DNA from: Bryobacteraceae bacterium CoA2 C42
Lineage (GTDB): Bacteria; Acidobacteriota; Terriglobia; Bryobacterales; Bryobacteraceae
Length of the DNA stretch: 64,000 nt
Direction: 5' to 3'
Assembly: GCA_019931245.1 (NCBI GenBank)
Contig: JAINDL010000035.1
Coordinates: forward strand, 1 to 64,000
Shown in pieces: positions 1 to 8,300 of this stretch. Numbering within the stretch: position 1 is the first letter of the stretch; every line of letters begins with the position of its first letter. The position numbers and the translations under genes are program-made. The notes beneath the pieces were generated by a model. It made no database searches, had not been told where the DNA came from, and saw only the letters and a program-made list of their open reading frames with translations.

Positions 1-609
1 GTGGGGGTGCGGGGAGGGGTGGGGGGGGCGGGGGGGATGGGGGATTTGCTGCGGCTGGCGGGCCGGTATGAAGAGCCGGTGGCGAAGCATGCCGAGTGGG
101 CGTTGGCGCAGGTGGCGCGGCGGTTTCCGGGGGAGGCGTTGGGGGCGATGGCGGCGGCGAAGGGGGGTGCGGCGCGGGAGCGGCGGGTGGCGATGGAGGT
201 GCTGGTGCGGTTGGAGCGGCCGCAGGGGGTAGGGGAGGCGTTGGCGGGATTGGCGGAGGGGTTTGGGGAGATTGCGGGGGAGGGGGCGGCGGGGCCGTTG
301 GCGGGGGCGCTGGAGGAGGCGCTGCGGAGAAGGGGTCAGCGGGAGGCGGCAGAGAGGTTGCGGGAGGCTGCGCCGGGGGCGGTGCGGGAGGAGGCGCCGG
401 CGGCGGATTTCCGGCGGCGGAGTTTGGAGCAGGTGCTGGTGGGGCGGGCGTTATTGGAGGAGGGAGAGCTTGGGGAGGAGCTGGACGCGGGGGCGGCGGT
501 GCAGACGTTCCGGCGGGGAGCACCGAAGTTGGGGCGGAATGATGTGTGCTGGTGCGGGTCCGGGAAGAAGTATAAGAAGTGCCATATGGACCGGGATGGG
601 GGGCGGTAG
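1..609 (+). CDS. SEC-C motif protein, 5' end outside window
   Basis: The frame is open from the first base, so the true start is probably upstream and this is a 3' part of about 200 residues. The C-terminus carries a SEC-C zinc-binding motif ([17 protein letters not shown], about residues 179-195) with the Cys-x-Cys...Cys-His ligands seen at the SecA C-terminus and in many stand-alone proteins. The rest is an Ala/Gly/Arg-rich helical stretch that could be HEAT-like, but I cannot assign it. The motif suggests metal binding or a protein/ribosome contact; the cellular role is unknown. It ends 21 bp before a convergent hydrolase gene. Confidence 0.7.
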   Translation: MGVRGGVGGAGGMGDLLRLAGRYEEPVAKHAEWALAQVARRFPGEALGAMAAAKGGAARERRVAMEVLVRLERPQGVGEALAGLAEGFGEIAGEGAAGPLAGALEEALRRRGQREAAERLREAAPGAVREEAPAADFRRRSLEQVLVGRALLEEGELGEELDAGAAVQTFRRGAPKLGRNDVCWCGSGKKYKKCHMDRDGGR

Positions 610-630
610 GGGGCTCTGGTTGTTTGCGCG

Positions 631-1395
631 CTATAGGAGTTTGCGGGCGCGGAGCCAGGCGGCGAGGTGGTCGGGCCAGGGGTCGGCGTCGGCGCCGGTT
701 TTACGGAAGCCGAAGCCGTGTTTGCCGGTGGCGTAGATGTGGAGGGTGGCGGGGCGGTTGGCTTTGGTCCAGGCGGTGTAGAGGGGGATGGTGTGGTTGA
801 TGGTGAGGGGATCGTCGTGGGCGGCGAGGAGTAGGAGGGGCGGGGCGTCGGCGGGGACGGTGAGGTCCGGGGGCGCGGCGGGGTAGACGGGGATGGCGAA
901 GGCGGGGCGGGTGGCGGGGTCGGAGCGGAGGGCGAGGTCGGCGGCGAGGTAGCCGCCGGCGGAGAAGCCCATGACGCCGAGGCGGCCGGGTTGGAAGTGG
1001 AGGTCGGCGGCGCGCTGGCGGAGGAGGCGCATGGCTTGGCGGATGTCTTCGCGGGAGCGGGCGATGACGGTTTCGCGGGAGGGGTCGGCGCCGGCGCTGT
1101 ACTGGAGGACGAAGGCGGAGATGCCGAGGGAGTTGAGCCAGCGGGCGACGTCGTGGCCTTCTTTGTCGATGGCGAGGTGGCGGAAGCCGCCGCCGGGGGC
1201 GATGAGGATGGCGGTGCCGTTGGGTTGGGGGGCGAGGTGGGCGGTGAGGAGGGGGTTGGTGATTTTGCGGAGGCGGCGTTCGGTGTCGTTGGGGCCGATG
1301 AAGGATTCGGATTGATCGGGGCGGTCGGGCCAGAGGGGGATGGTTTGGGCGAGGGCGGCGGGGGCGAGCAGGAGGCAAGCCAGGAGGGAGCGCAT
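631..1395 (-). CDS. secreted alpha/beta hydrolase (acetylxylan-esterase/dienelactone-hydrolase type)
   Basis: This 254-residue protein begins with a signal peptide (MRSLLACLLLAPAALAQ), which decides the start at 1395; the frame itself stays open upstream through unrelated sequence. A glycine-rich oxyanion-hole segment (APGGGF) is followed by the nucleophile elbow GFSAGG, an acid candidate in AAHDDPLT and the catalytic His in GKHGFGF. Family members hydrolyse esters such as acetylated sugars, probably in the periplasm; the substrate cannot be read from the sequence. It stands alone, convergent with the SEC-C gene. Confidence 0.85.
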   Translation of the reverse strand: MRSLLACLLLAPAALAQTIPLWPDRPDQSESFIGPNDTERRLRKITNPLLTAHLAPQPNGTAILIAPGGGFRHLAIDKEGHDVARWLNSLGISAFVLQYSAGADPSRETVIARSREDIRQAMRLLRQRAADLHFQPGRLGVMGFSAGGYLAADLALRSDPATRPAFAIPVYPAAPPDLTVPADAPPLLLLAAHDDPLTINHTIPLYTAWTKANRPATLHIYATGKHGFGFRKTGADADPWPDHLAAWLRARKLL

Positions 1396-1412
1396 GTGGG
1401 GAGACGATATCA

Positions 1413-1971
1413 CAGGCGTTGGGCGCCGGGTGGACGCACTTCGAGTGAACCGGGTTTTGGGGTGGGATGTCCAAGAGCGAAGAGCGGTTTGCAGGCGGCG
1501 GCGACGTAACGCTGCGGGGAGGCGAAGGCCTGCCGGTGGCCCTGATCGAAGAAGCGGGAGCCGAGTTGGGCGTCCATGGCCTGGTCGACTGCGACGGCGC
1601 CGCCAGAGGGCTTCGGTGAGCTGGCTGGCGAAGAAGAGCTCTTCGGCGTTGCCGGGCTTGAAGGTTTCGTGGGTCTGCTGGCGCAGGGCGTCGAACTCTT
1701 CCCGGGTTTCGCCGTAGATGAGGAGGCTGGTGGAGCAGAGGCCGTGGGAAAGCCGATTTTTGCTGGAGAGGGCTTTGCTGGCGGCGGTGCGGGGGCCTTT
1801 GGACTTGCGGGCGTTCTGGGGGTTGATTTCGGCGCGTGTTCGTGGGCGTGGGGCAGGGCGTCTTTGATGGTGTGGGGAGCGGATGGGGACATGGGATTGC
1901 TCGGGCAGTAGCGAGGTCGTTGTAGCGCTGCGGGTGTGGGCTTGGTACTGGTTGGTTTCAGCTAAGGCCAA
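1413..1971 (-). pseudogene. frameshifted short protein of a repeated acidobacterial family
   Basis: The first part reads NPQNARKSKGPRTAASKALSS, then NRLSHGL and a helical segment ending LTEALWRRRR. This resembles the short 'NAxxSTGPRTxxGKxxSSxNAxxHGL' proteins that I recall as multicopy in Acidobacteria. Near 1595 the family-like reading jumps to another frame (AVDQAMDAQL...FASPQRYVAAACKPL), which ends near 1410, so a single frameshift appears to break the gene. The first frame runs on into the hydrolase. Family membership is from memory, and the exact frameshift position is uncertain. Confidence 0.5.
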
Positions 1972-2041
1972 GCGGGCGGAGAGACGGCGAGGAAAGGGGC
2001 GGCCCGCCGGTGGATAGCCGGCGGGCCCGTCGACGGAGCAG

Positions 2042-2959
2042 CTAATCGATCAGCCGCGCCATCCGGAACAACCGCGCGGCTTCCGGATCCTTAGTCACGC
2101 CCGCCTGACGGCAGTACCGAAGCGTAAACCGTGCGGCCGCCCGCCCATCGACCGGCAGGGGCGCGCTCCCGGTTACCACCGCATCCGCCTCGGCCGCGCT
2201 CAAGCCGACGGCCCACAGAATCATGCGAAGTTGCGCGTCATCCGGCTCAGTGAAGGTCTGAATAAAGCGCGGAATCACCGCCGCCCCAATCCGTTTTTCC
2301 CGCGGCGAAAGCCCCGGCCAAATAGCCCGGAACGCCGCCCGGAAGAATTCATGGTGCACCCGCTCGTCCTTGCGGTGCTGGCCCACCGACTCCCGTACGA
2401 ACGGGTGGACGGCCGGATCATCCGGCACCACCGTAAATGTGTCGGAGACCAGGGTCTCCAGGACGAAGCTGAACAGGAACCGTACCAGCGGAAAATGCTC
2501 GTGCCCGAACTCGGCGGCGGCGCGATCCAACTCACGGTAACCCTCGGGCGTCAACGCGGTCATGAATTCGACTCCCGTCTGCGCGGCAATCCGGCGGATG
2601 CCGTCTTCGGCTACCAGCGCGTGGTAGCTTTCGTCGGCGTAGATCGAGCGCGCGTCAAAGCGCAAGTCCTCCGGCAGCGGAAGGTTCTCGAACCCCTCGG
2701 CCAACGTCAGCAACGTCGGGTTTAAAATGTCCGTCTCCAGCTTGCTGGTCGCCCGGGAAAACGCATAGTTGTGGTGAATCAGCAGGGCCTGTTGCGCATC
2801 CGTCGGCTGCTGCAATAGGATCGGGTGGTTCACGGCCGGGACCAGCTTCCGGGAGAAGTAGTCGAAATGCCCTTCCTTTGCGTGGATGGGCCGCGGCGCA
2901 ACCCGCACCGTGGCGTTCCGGTCCCAGCGGCCGTTTACGGCACTCTTGTAGCGATGCAT
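2042..2959 (-). CDS. AurF-like diiron oxygenase, paralogue 1
   Basis: This is a 305-residue ferritin-like four-helix protein. The full ligand set of the p-aminobenzoate N-oxygenase (AurF) family can be read in order: Glu in SKLETDI, Glu and His in YADESYHAL, Glu in VLETLVS, then His, Glu and His in QHRKDERVHHEFF. Such enzymes use a diiron centre and O2 for N-oxygenation or hydroxylation; the substrate here is unknown. An AAGGAG-type ribosome site precedes the ATG. The gene is transcribed away from a sigma-factor gene and resembles the enzyme at 3702-4589 in length and ligand layout. Confidence 0.8.
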   Translation of the reverse strand: MHRYKSAVNGRWDRNATVRVAPRPIHAKEGHFDYFSRKLVPAVNHPILLQQPTDAQQALLIHHNYAFSRATSKLETDILNPTLLTLAEGFENLPLPEDLRFDARSIYADESYHALVAEDGIRRIAAQTGVEFMTALTPEGYRELDRAAAEFGHEHFPLVRFLFSFVLETLVSDTFTVVPDDPAVHPFVRESVGQHRKDERVHHEFFRAAFRAIWPGLSPREKRIGAAVIPRFIQTFTEPDDAQLRMILWAVGLSAAEADAVVTGSAPLPVDGRAAARFTLRYCRQAGVTKDPEAARLFRMARLID

Positions 2960-3007
2960 CGTTATTGTCTCCTTGCGGGAAATTGGCTCTTGTCCCTTTT
3001 CCCGGCA

Positions 3008-3040
3008 GAGGAGCCGAAGGCACGAAGCAAGTCGCGCAAA
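3008..3040 (-). promoter_or_regulatory. upstream element shared by both diiron oxygenase genes, copy 1
   Basis: On the plus strand this reads GAGGAGCCG-A-AGG, 11 variable bases, then TCGCGCAAA. The same blocks with identical spacing occur at 4647-4679 upstream of the second oxygenase gene. In gene direction it is TTTGCGCGA ... CGGCTCCTC, ending 48 bp before the ATG. The position fits a promoter or activator site. It also lies 45 bp upstream of the divergent sigma-factor gene, so it may serve both. Confidence 0.5.
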
Positions 3041-3085
3041 AATTAATTACGAAACTTTTCTTGCGAGCGGCGCATCTAGCGGGCC

Positions 3086-3667
3086 ATGATTGCCAAACCG
3101 AAGCCCCCCGGCTCCATCTCGCGGTGCATCGAAGTCATCAAGCACTCCCCGGACCTGGTAAAGAGAGAGCTGGCGGAGGAGTTCATCTTCCATCGCTACT
3201 TCCCTAAACTGCTCCGGGACGCGGAAGAGTCCCTCCGCGGCATCTCCGGCGCCGACGCTGAGCGGCCGCCACTAAGCGCCCTTCGCCACGGCCTCACTGC
3301 TCTCCGGGAGGGGCGACGCCCGGACCTGATCAATCGGAAGCAGCTCCTGGTCGAGGTATACCGCAGACACAACGATAGAAAGCAGGACGAGAAGAGGAAG
3401 AACCTCCGGCGTGGCCGCCCGGAAGACATCGACGAACACCGCGAAATCGATGACCCGCGGCAGAAGATCAATCTCCTCTGCCTCGAGTTCGCCGGGTTGC
3501 TGAACGAGGAGGAACGTCGCGTGTTCGACCTCCACTACGTCGAAGAGCGGTCCATTCCCGAAACCGCCACCGCCATCGGTTGCTCGCCCCGGAAGATCAA
3601 CATGATCCTGAAGAGGATTAAGGACAAAATCAGAACCTATCTCGACTCTCCGCCAAACCTGGAATAG
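3086..3667 (+). CDS. ECF-type RNA polymerase sigma factor
   Basis: This 193-residue protein ends in a clear sigma region 4 helix-turn-helix: LNEEERRVFDLHYVEERSIPETATAIGCSPRKINMILKRIK (about residues 144-184), read as LNEEERRVFDLHY, SIPETATAIG and SPRKINMILKRI. The N-terminal half is helical and poorly conserved but has the size of region 2 in ECF factors. No anti-sigma gene is adjacent. It sits between two paralogous diiron oxygenases that share an upstream element, so it may control them; this is inference. The start lacks an obvious ribosome site. Confidence 0.7.
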   Translation: MIAKPKPPGSISRCIEVIKHSPDLVKRELAEEFIFHRYFPKLLRDAEESLRGISGADAERPPLSALRHGLTALREGRRPDLINRKQLLVEVYRRHNDRKQDEKRKNLRRGRPEDIDEHREIDDPRQKINLLCLEFAGLLNEEERRVFDLHYVEERSIPETATAIGCSPRKINMILKRIKDKIRTYLDSPPNLE

Positions 3668-3695
3668 GGCCCCCGCTCCTTGGGTACGGGGGCCC
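3667..3695. terminator. bidirectional stem-loop between convergent genes
   Basis: A perfect 9-bp GC stem (GGGCCCCCG / CGGGGGCCC) with an 11-base loop sits between the sigma-factor stop and the stop of the convergent oxygenase gene. It could end transcription from either side, although the following T tract is weak. Confidence 0.6.
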
Positions 3696-3701
3696 GCTTC
3701 T

Positions 3702-4589
3702 CTACAACAACCCTTCGTCTTCGAACGCCTCGCGCACCCCGGGCAGTTCCAGCGCACCCAGGGCGGCGAAGTATCCGATGGACTTTTGTACGCTTGTTCG
3801 AATCCCCGCCATCGTCTCCGGGGTAGTCACCTTTTCTGCGACGATCTGCGCGGTCTGCTCCGCCGTGAAGCCCAACGAAAGAAGATCGTTCGAGATCGAC
3901 GGCACGTCCGGAGACAGGAAGGCCGTCATGAATCGCGGCGCCACGAGGCTCACCGTCTCTTTCTGCGCCGCCGTCAACTGCGGCCAGGAGTGCTGCAAAA
4001 CCTGGGAGAAGAAGGCGTGGTGCCTCGCCTCGTCGCGGCCGTGCTCTCGCGCGTACTCCTGGACCATGGCCTTCGTCGCCGGGTCGCTCGGGATGCCGCT
4101 CAGCGTGGAGGAGATCAGCGTCTCGGAGACGATACCGCACGCCAACTGGCAGAGCCCGCGCAGTTCCGGTGTCTGCGCATCGATCAGCCGGGCGTACTTT
4201 GCCATTGGCTCCGGCGTGAACGGGGTCGAACGCACCCCGGTCAACAACTCCACTTCGGCGATCAGCTTGTTCGATTCGGCCGCGTGGGTCGTCTCGTCGA
4301 TGAGGATCAGGTCGGCATCCTGCCGCATGGCCGCCGGGAACGCCACCGGCAAGCGTCCCGCGGAGATCAGGAGCGTCACCGGGTTAACGAGATCGGACTC
4401 CAGCAGCGCGGTAAAGCTGGCATAACCGTACAACCGCTTCACCAGCAAAGCGCGCCGTACCTGCTCCCCACGCGCGAGGACGAGCGGGTGGTCCGCCGCC
4501 GGAAAAAGCCTTGCGGGAAAGTACTGCTTTTCCGGCTTCTTGACCCACGCCTTCGTGTGCCAATCCATGAACTTGCTTTCGTAATGCAT
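3702..4589 (-). CDS. AurF-like diiron oxygenase, paralogue 2
   Basis: This 295-residue ferritin-like protein keeps all seven expected iron ligands of the AurF family: Glu in LLESDLV, Glu and His in IDETTHAAE, Glu in VSETLIS, then His, Glu and His in REHGRDEARHHAFF. It aligns along its length with the product of 2042-2959, so the pair arose by duplication. A GAGGAG ribosome site precedes the ATG. It ends tail to tail with the sigma-factor gene over a stem-loop. O2-dependent oxidation of a small molecule or carrier-bound substrate is likely; the substrate is unknown. Confidence 0.8.
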   Translation of the reverse strand: MHYESKFMDWHTKAWVKKPEKQYFPARLFPAADHPLVLARGEQVRRALLVKRLYGYASFTALLESDLVNPVTLLISAGRLPVAFPAAMRQDADLILIDETTHAAESNKLIAEVELLTGVRSTPFTPEPMAKYARLIDAQTPELRGLCQLACGIVSETLISSTLSGIPSDPATKAMVQEYAREHGRDEARHHAFFSQVLQHSWPQLTAAQKETVSLVAPRFMTAFLSPDVPSISNDLLSLGFTAEQTAQIVAEKVTTPETMAGIRTSVQKSIGYFAALGALELPGVREAFEDEGLL

Positions 4590-5069
4590 GAGTAACTCCT
4601 CTTCGTGGCTAGGGCAAAACGTTGACTTCCGTTTCCCCTTCCGCCGGAGGAGCCGGAGGAAACGCCCGGATCGCGCAAAGGTTTTTCTTTTTTACATGAA
4701 CAACGCTTCATGGGTGGGGATGATTGGTCTTTGGCCGCATGGTCGGCGCGCCCTGATCGGGCGTTGCCGCCCGTGGGGGTAAGTTCGAGGGCGGCCGACG
4801 AGTCGCACAATGGCGGTTGATTTTTCCTATTGCCCGAAGCGCTCGGGCCGCGTTGCTCTGGCGTCATCGAGTCAACAGAAAGTCCGCTGTCCGGCCCGGC
4901 CGGTCTGCGCGCTTCGCCAAGGATTCCACGCCGCTCATGCTGACCAAGTTCCCGGCGGCGGATGAAAGCGGAACGCTCTTGCATCGCACAGCGCCGGAAC
5001 CGGGCTGAATTACAATAGTCTGAAGAATGGGGGTTAGCGGGGCTGGCCGTTGACCCTTGGAACGCACTT
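4590..5069. other. gene-free stretch between diiron oxygenase and DGR target operon
   Basis: I see no convincing gene in these 480 bp. They hold the ribosome site and shared element of the upstream minus-strand gene, and a TACAAT hexamer at 5011-5016 that could be the -10 box of the small gene at 5070. No good -35 match stands at the usual distance. Short open frames here have no recognisable content. Confidence 0.5.
4647..4679 (-). promoter_or_regulatory. upstream element shared by both diiron oxygenase genes, copy 2
   Basis: The plus strand reads GAGGAGCCG-G-AGG, 11 variable bases, then TCGCGCAAA: the same conserved blocks and spacing as 3008-3040. It lies 57 bp upstream of the second oxygenase ATG. 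Further 3' (in gene direction) both copies continue into similar G/A-rich sequence. Confidence 0.5.
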
Positions 5070-5345
5070 ATGCCCGACCTGTCTCCCACACGAGGTTTGA
5101 CGGAAGTCATTGACGCTTCGGCGGGTTCGCCTAAGTTCAAGAAAGCGGCAGGGCGCGCGGCATGGATACAGCAGATCCTGCGGCGCTACTCCCATTGGCC
5201 GCAATTGGAAGAACGGCAGTTGCGGGGGATGCGATGGGAGGGCGGGACGCGGGAGGCGGCGGACCGGTTGGTGCGGCAGTTAAATGGACATCTGGCCGGG
5301 CCGGGGGTGCTGGCGGTGGATGCGATAGCCGAGGCGCTGCCGTGA
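5070..5345 (+). CDS. small unknown protein coupled to the DGR target
   Basis: This 91-residue protein is Arg/Leu-rich and probably helical (AAWIQQILRRYSHW, TREAADRLVRQL). I do not recognise a family. Its TGA overlaps the GTG of the kinase-NACHT gene as GTGA, so the two are translationally coupled and probably made in fixed ratio. In bacterial STAND conflict systems small adaptor or effector-associated domains often precede the NTPase, which makes an adaptor or regulator role plausible but unproven. Confidence 0.6.
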   Translation: MPDLSPTRGLTEVIDASAGSPKFKKAAGRAAWIQQILRRYSHWPQLEERQLRGMRWEGGTREAADRLVRQLNGHLAGPGVLAVDAIAEALP

Positions 5346-8300
5346 CGCCGATCTTCGCGGGAAGGACCCTGGGGCGGTTCTTGCTGAGGCGGGCGGTGCA
5401 GAAAGGGGCGCAAGGGGTTGTGTATGAGGCAGAGGACACGGCGAACGGTCGGCCGGTTGCCGTAAAAGTCCTTTTCCCCAGCTCGCGGGGCGGGCCAGGC
5501 GCGAAGCAGGCGCCGATTGAGCTGCGGCTGCCGGTGATCGACCATTCGGCGGTGGTGATGCGGTTTGAGGATGCCGGCCGCACCGACGAGGGGTATGCCT
5601 ACTTTCCCATGCGCTGGGTCCCTCGGACGTTGCGCGACCGGTTGAATGGGCAGGAGAAGGCGGAGGAGGCCGAGATTGTACGGATTATCGACCGGCTGGC
5701 GGAGGCGTTGGTCGCGGTCCACCGGATTGCGATTCATCAGGATCTGAAGCCGGAAAACATTCTGATGGACGACAGGGGAGAGGTATACCTGGCCGATTTT
5801 GGATTGGCGGAGTTGCAGGCGGAACGAAACAGCGACGCGGCGCGGGCGCGCGCCGCCGGGACGTGGGATTACATGGCTCCGGAGGTGATCAAGAAGTTCT
5901 ACCCGGATCTGTTGGGACTACCGCAGCAGACGCCGCCGGCGGATCTGACGGCAGATATCTATTCGCTGGGGCTGATTTTTTGGGAGCTGCTCGTGTGGGA
6001 ACGGCCGTTTGGGGGGACGGTTGAGGCGCGCGCGGACGCCGTAGATCTTTTGCCGACGGACCCGCGGGGGTTGCGCCCCGGGGTGTTTTCCCCGGGTCTG
6101 GTGGATGTCTGCATGCGTTGCCTGAGCGTGCACCCGAATGATCGCATCCGGAGCGCGCAGGAGTTGCGAAGCGCCCTACACCAATTTTGGCCGAAGGTGC
6201 CGGCGGAGCCGAAAGGGTATTTGGAGGGGTTGATCCGGGAGGTGGAGGCGAAGGCGCGGCTGTATTCGCCGCTGAGCGGGGTGGGGGTGGCGCGGCGGGC
6301 GGGCGGGGCGGAGACGCTGCTGGCGGCGTGGAGCGACGATCCGGATATTGTGTTGCTGCGGCACCGGTCGCGATCGCGAGGGGAGGCGGTGGAGACGCGG
6401 GAGTACGAGGATATTCTGACGGCGTTTGGGAGCGTGCGGCGGGCGGCGCTGCTGGGCGCGCCGGGGGGCGGGAAGAGTACGACGCTGCGGCGGCTGGCGC
6501 TGGAGTTGGCGGAGCGGGCGCGGCGGGATGGGAGTGCGCCGTGGCCGGTGCTGGTGGAGCTGGGCCGGTGGGTGGGGGATGAGGGGTTGGCGGCATTTTT
6601 GGCGGCGGAGAGGCCGGAATGTGGGGTTGGGGTGGAGCGGATGGTGCTGCTGCTGGATGGATTGAACGAGGTGCCGACGGGGAAGCGGGGGAAGAAGGCG
6701 GGCGAGGTGCGGGCGATGGCGGCGCGGGCGGCGGCGTTGATTGTGTCGTGCCGGGCGGAGGACTACACGGGGGAGCTGGAGCTGGGGCTGGATACGTTGA
6801 CGCTGGAGCCGTTGACGCCGCAGCGGGTGCGGTCGGCGTTGCGGCAGTGGGCGGCGAACGGGGGAGGAGGGGCGGAGTTGGGGGAGCGGATTTTCTGGGA
6901 GTTGGCGGGGGATGCGGGTTTGGCGGGGGTGCTCGAGAAGTGGCGGGGGGCAGGGGCGACGGAGGAGGAGTTTTGGGACTCGGCGGCGGACAAGCGCTGG
7001 AGTTTCTTTGAGGATATGACCTGGGCGGACAGGGAGCTGCGGGACAGGTGTGTGAGGGATCCGCGGAGTTTGTTGCGGTTGGCGGCGAACCCGTTTCTGT
7101 TGACGATGCTGTACCAGGTGCGGGCGGCGGAGGGATCGCTGCCGCAGAACCGGGGCGAGTTGTTTGACCGGTTTGTGAACCGGCTGTTGAGCCGGGAGCG
7201 TCTGCTGGTGCGGGATGGGGAGAGCGGGGAGTGGCGGCTGCGGGGGGAGGGGGAGGCGTTGATGGCAGGTTTGTCGGGGTTGGCATGGGAGATGAGCCGG
7301 CGGGGCGGGGGCGTGTTGACGGTGGTGGAGCGGAGGGAGGCGGAGGGGGCGTTGGGAGGGGGGGTGTTGAAGAAGGCGCTGGACAGCACGATTTTGGAGG
7401 GCGGGGAGGAGTTGCGATTCCGGCATCAGTTGCTGCAGGAGTACTTTACGGCGCGGGCGATGCGGGAGCGTCTGGGGCTGTTGTCGGCTGGGGAGTTGTG
7501 GCCGGTGGGTCAGTGGTGGGAGCGGACGGGATGGGAGGAGTCGGCGGTGCTGCTGGCGGGCTTGTATGGGGAGGATTGTAGGCCGGTGGTGCGCTGGTTG
7601 GGGGAGGCGCAGCCGGAGGTCGCGGCGCGTTGTGTGTTGGAGAGTGGCGCGGAGGTAAAGGGCCGGGGGGAGTTGTTGGCGGAGTTGCAGGGTCGTTGGC
7701 GGGGCCGGTTACTGGGCGAGAGGGTGCCGGAGGGCCGGGCGGCGGTGGGTCGAGCGTTGGGGCGTTTGGGTTTGGATGACCGGCGTGGGGTAGGGCTACG
7801 GGCGGATGGGTGGCCGGATATTGACTGGGTGCGGATCCCTGGTGGGGAGTTTGTTTATCAGCAGGGGGAGCGTCGGCGGGAGGAGACGTTTTACATGGCG
7901 CGATATCCGGTGACGAATTGGCAGTATCAGGTGTTTTTGGAGGATCCGGAGGGTTACGGAGCGGATCGGTGGTGGGCGGGGATGACGAATCCGGAGCGTA
8001 GGCCGGAGAAGGGGGCGTGGGAGGAGGGGAACAGTCCGCGGGAGACGGTGAGTTGGTGGGAGGCGATGGCGTACTGCGGGTGGTTGAGCGAGAGATTGGG
8101 CTATGCGGTGACGTTGCCGACGGAGTGGCAGTGGGAGCGCGCGGCGCGGGGGAGGGACGGGCGGGAGTATCCGTGGGGGAATGGGTATGTCGCGGGATCG
8201 GCGAATGTCAATGAAACCTGGGGAGACAATGGCCCCCACAATCTTGGGCGGACGAGTGCGGTGGGGATTTATCCTGCGGGAGCGTCTCCGGAGGGTGTGA

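Noticed and set aside
4588..5067. Short open frames between the oxygenase and the DGR target operon
   Set aside because: No ribosome site, no family-like content, and conflicting frames on both strands.
5889..7286. 465-codon Pro/Ala-rich open frame on the minus strand
   Set aside because: Antisense shadow of the NACHT region, whose own Walker motifs are clear.
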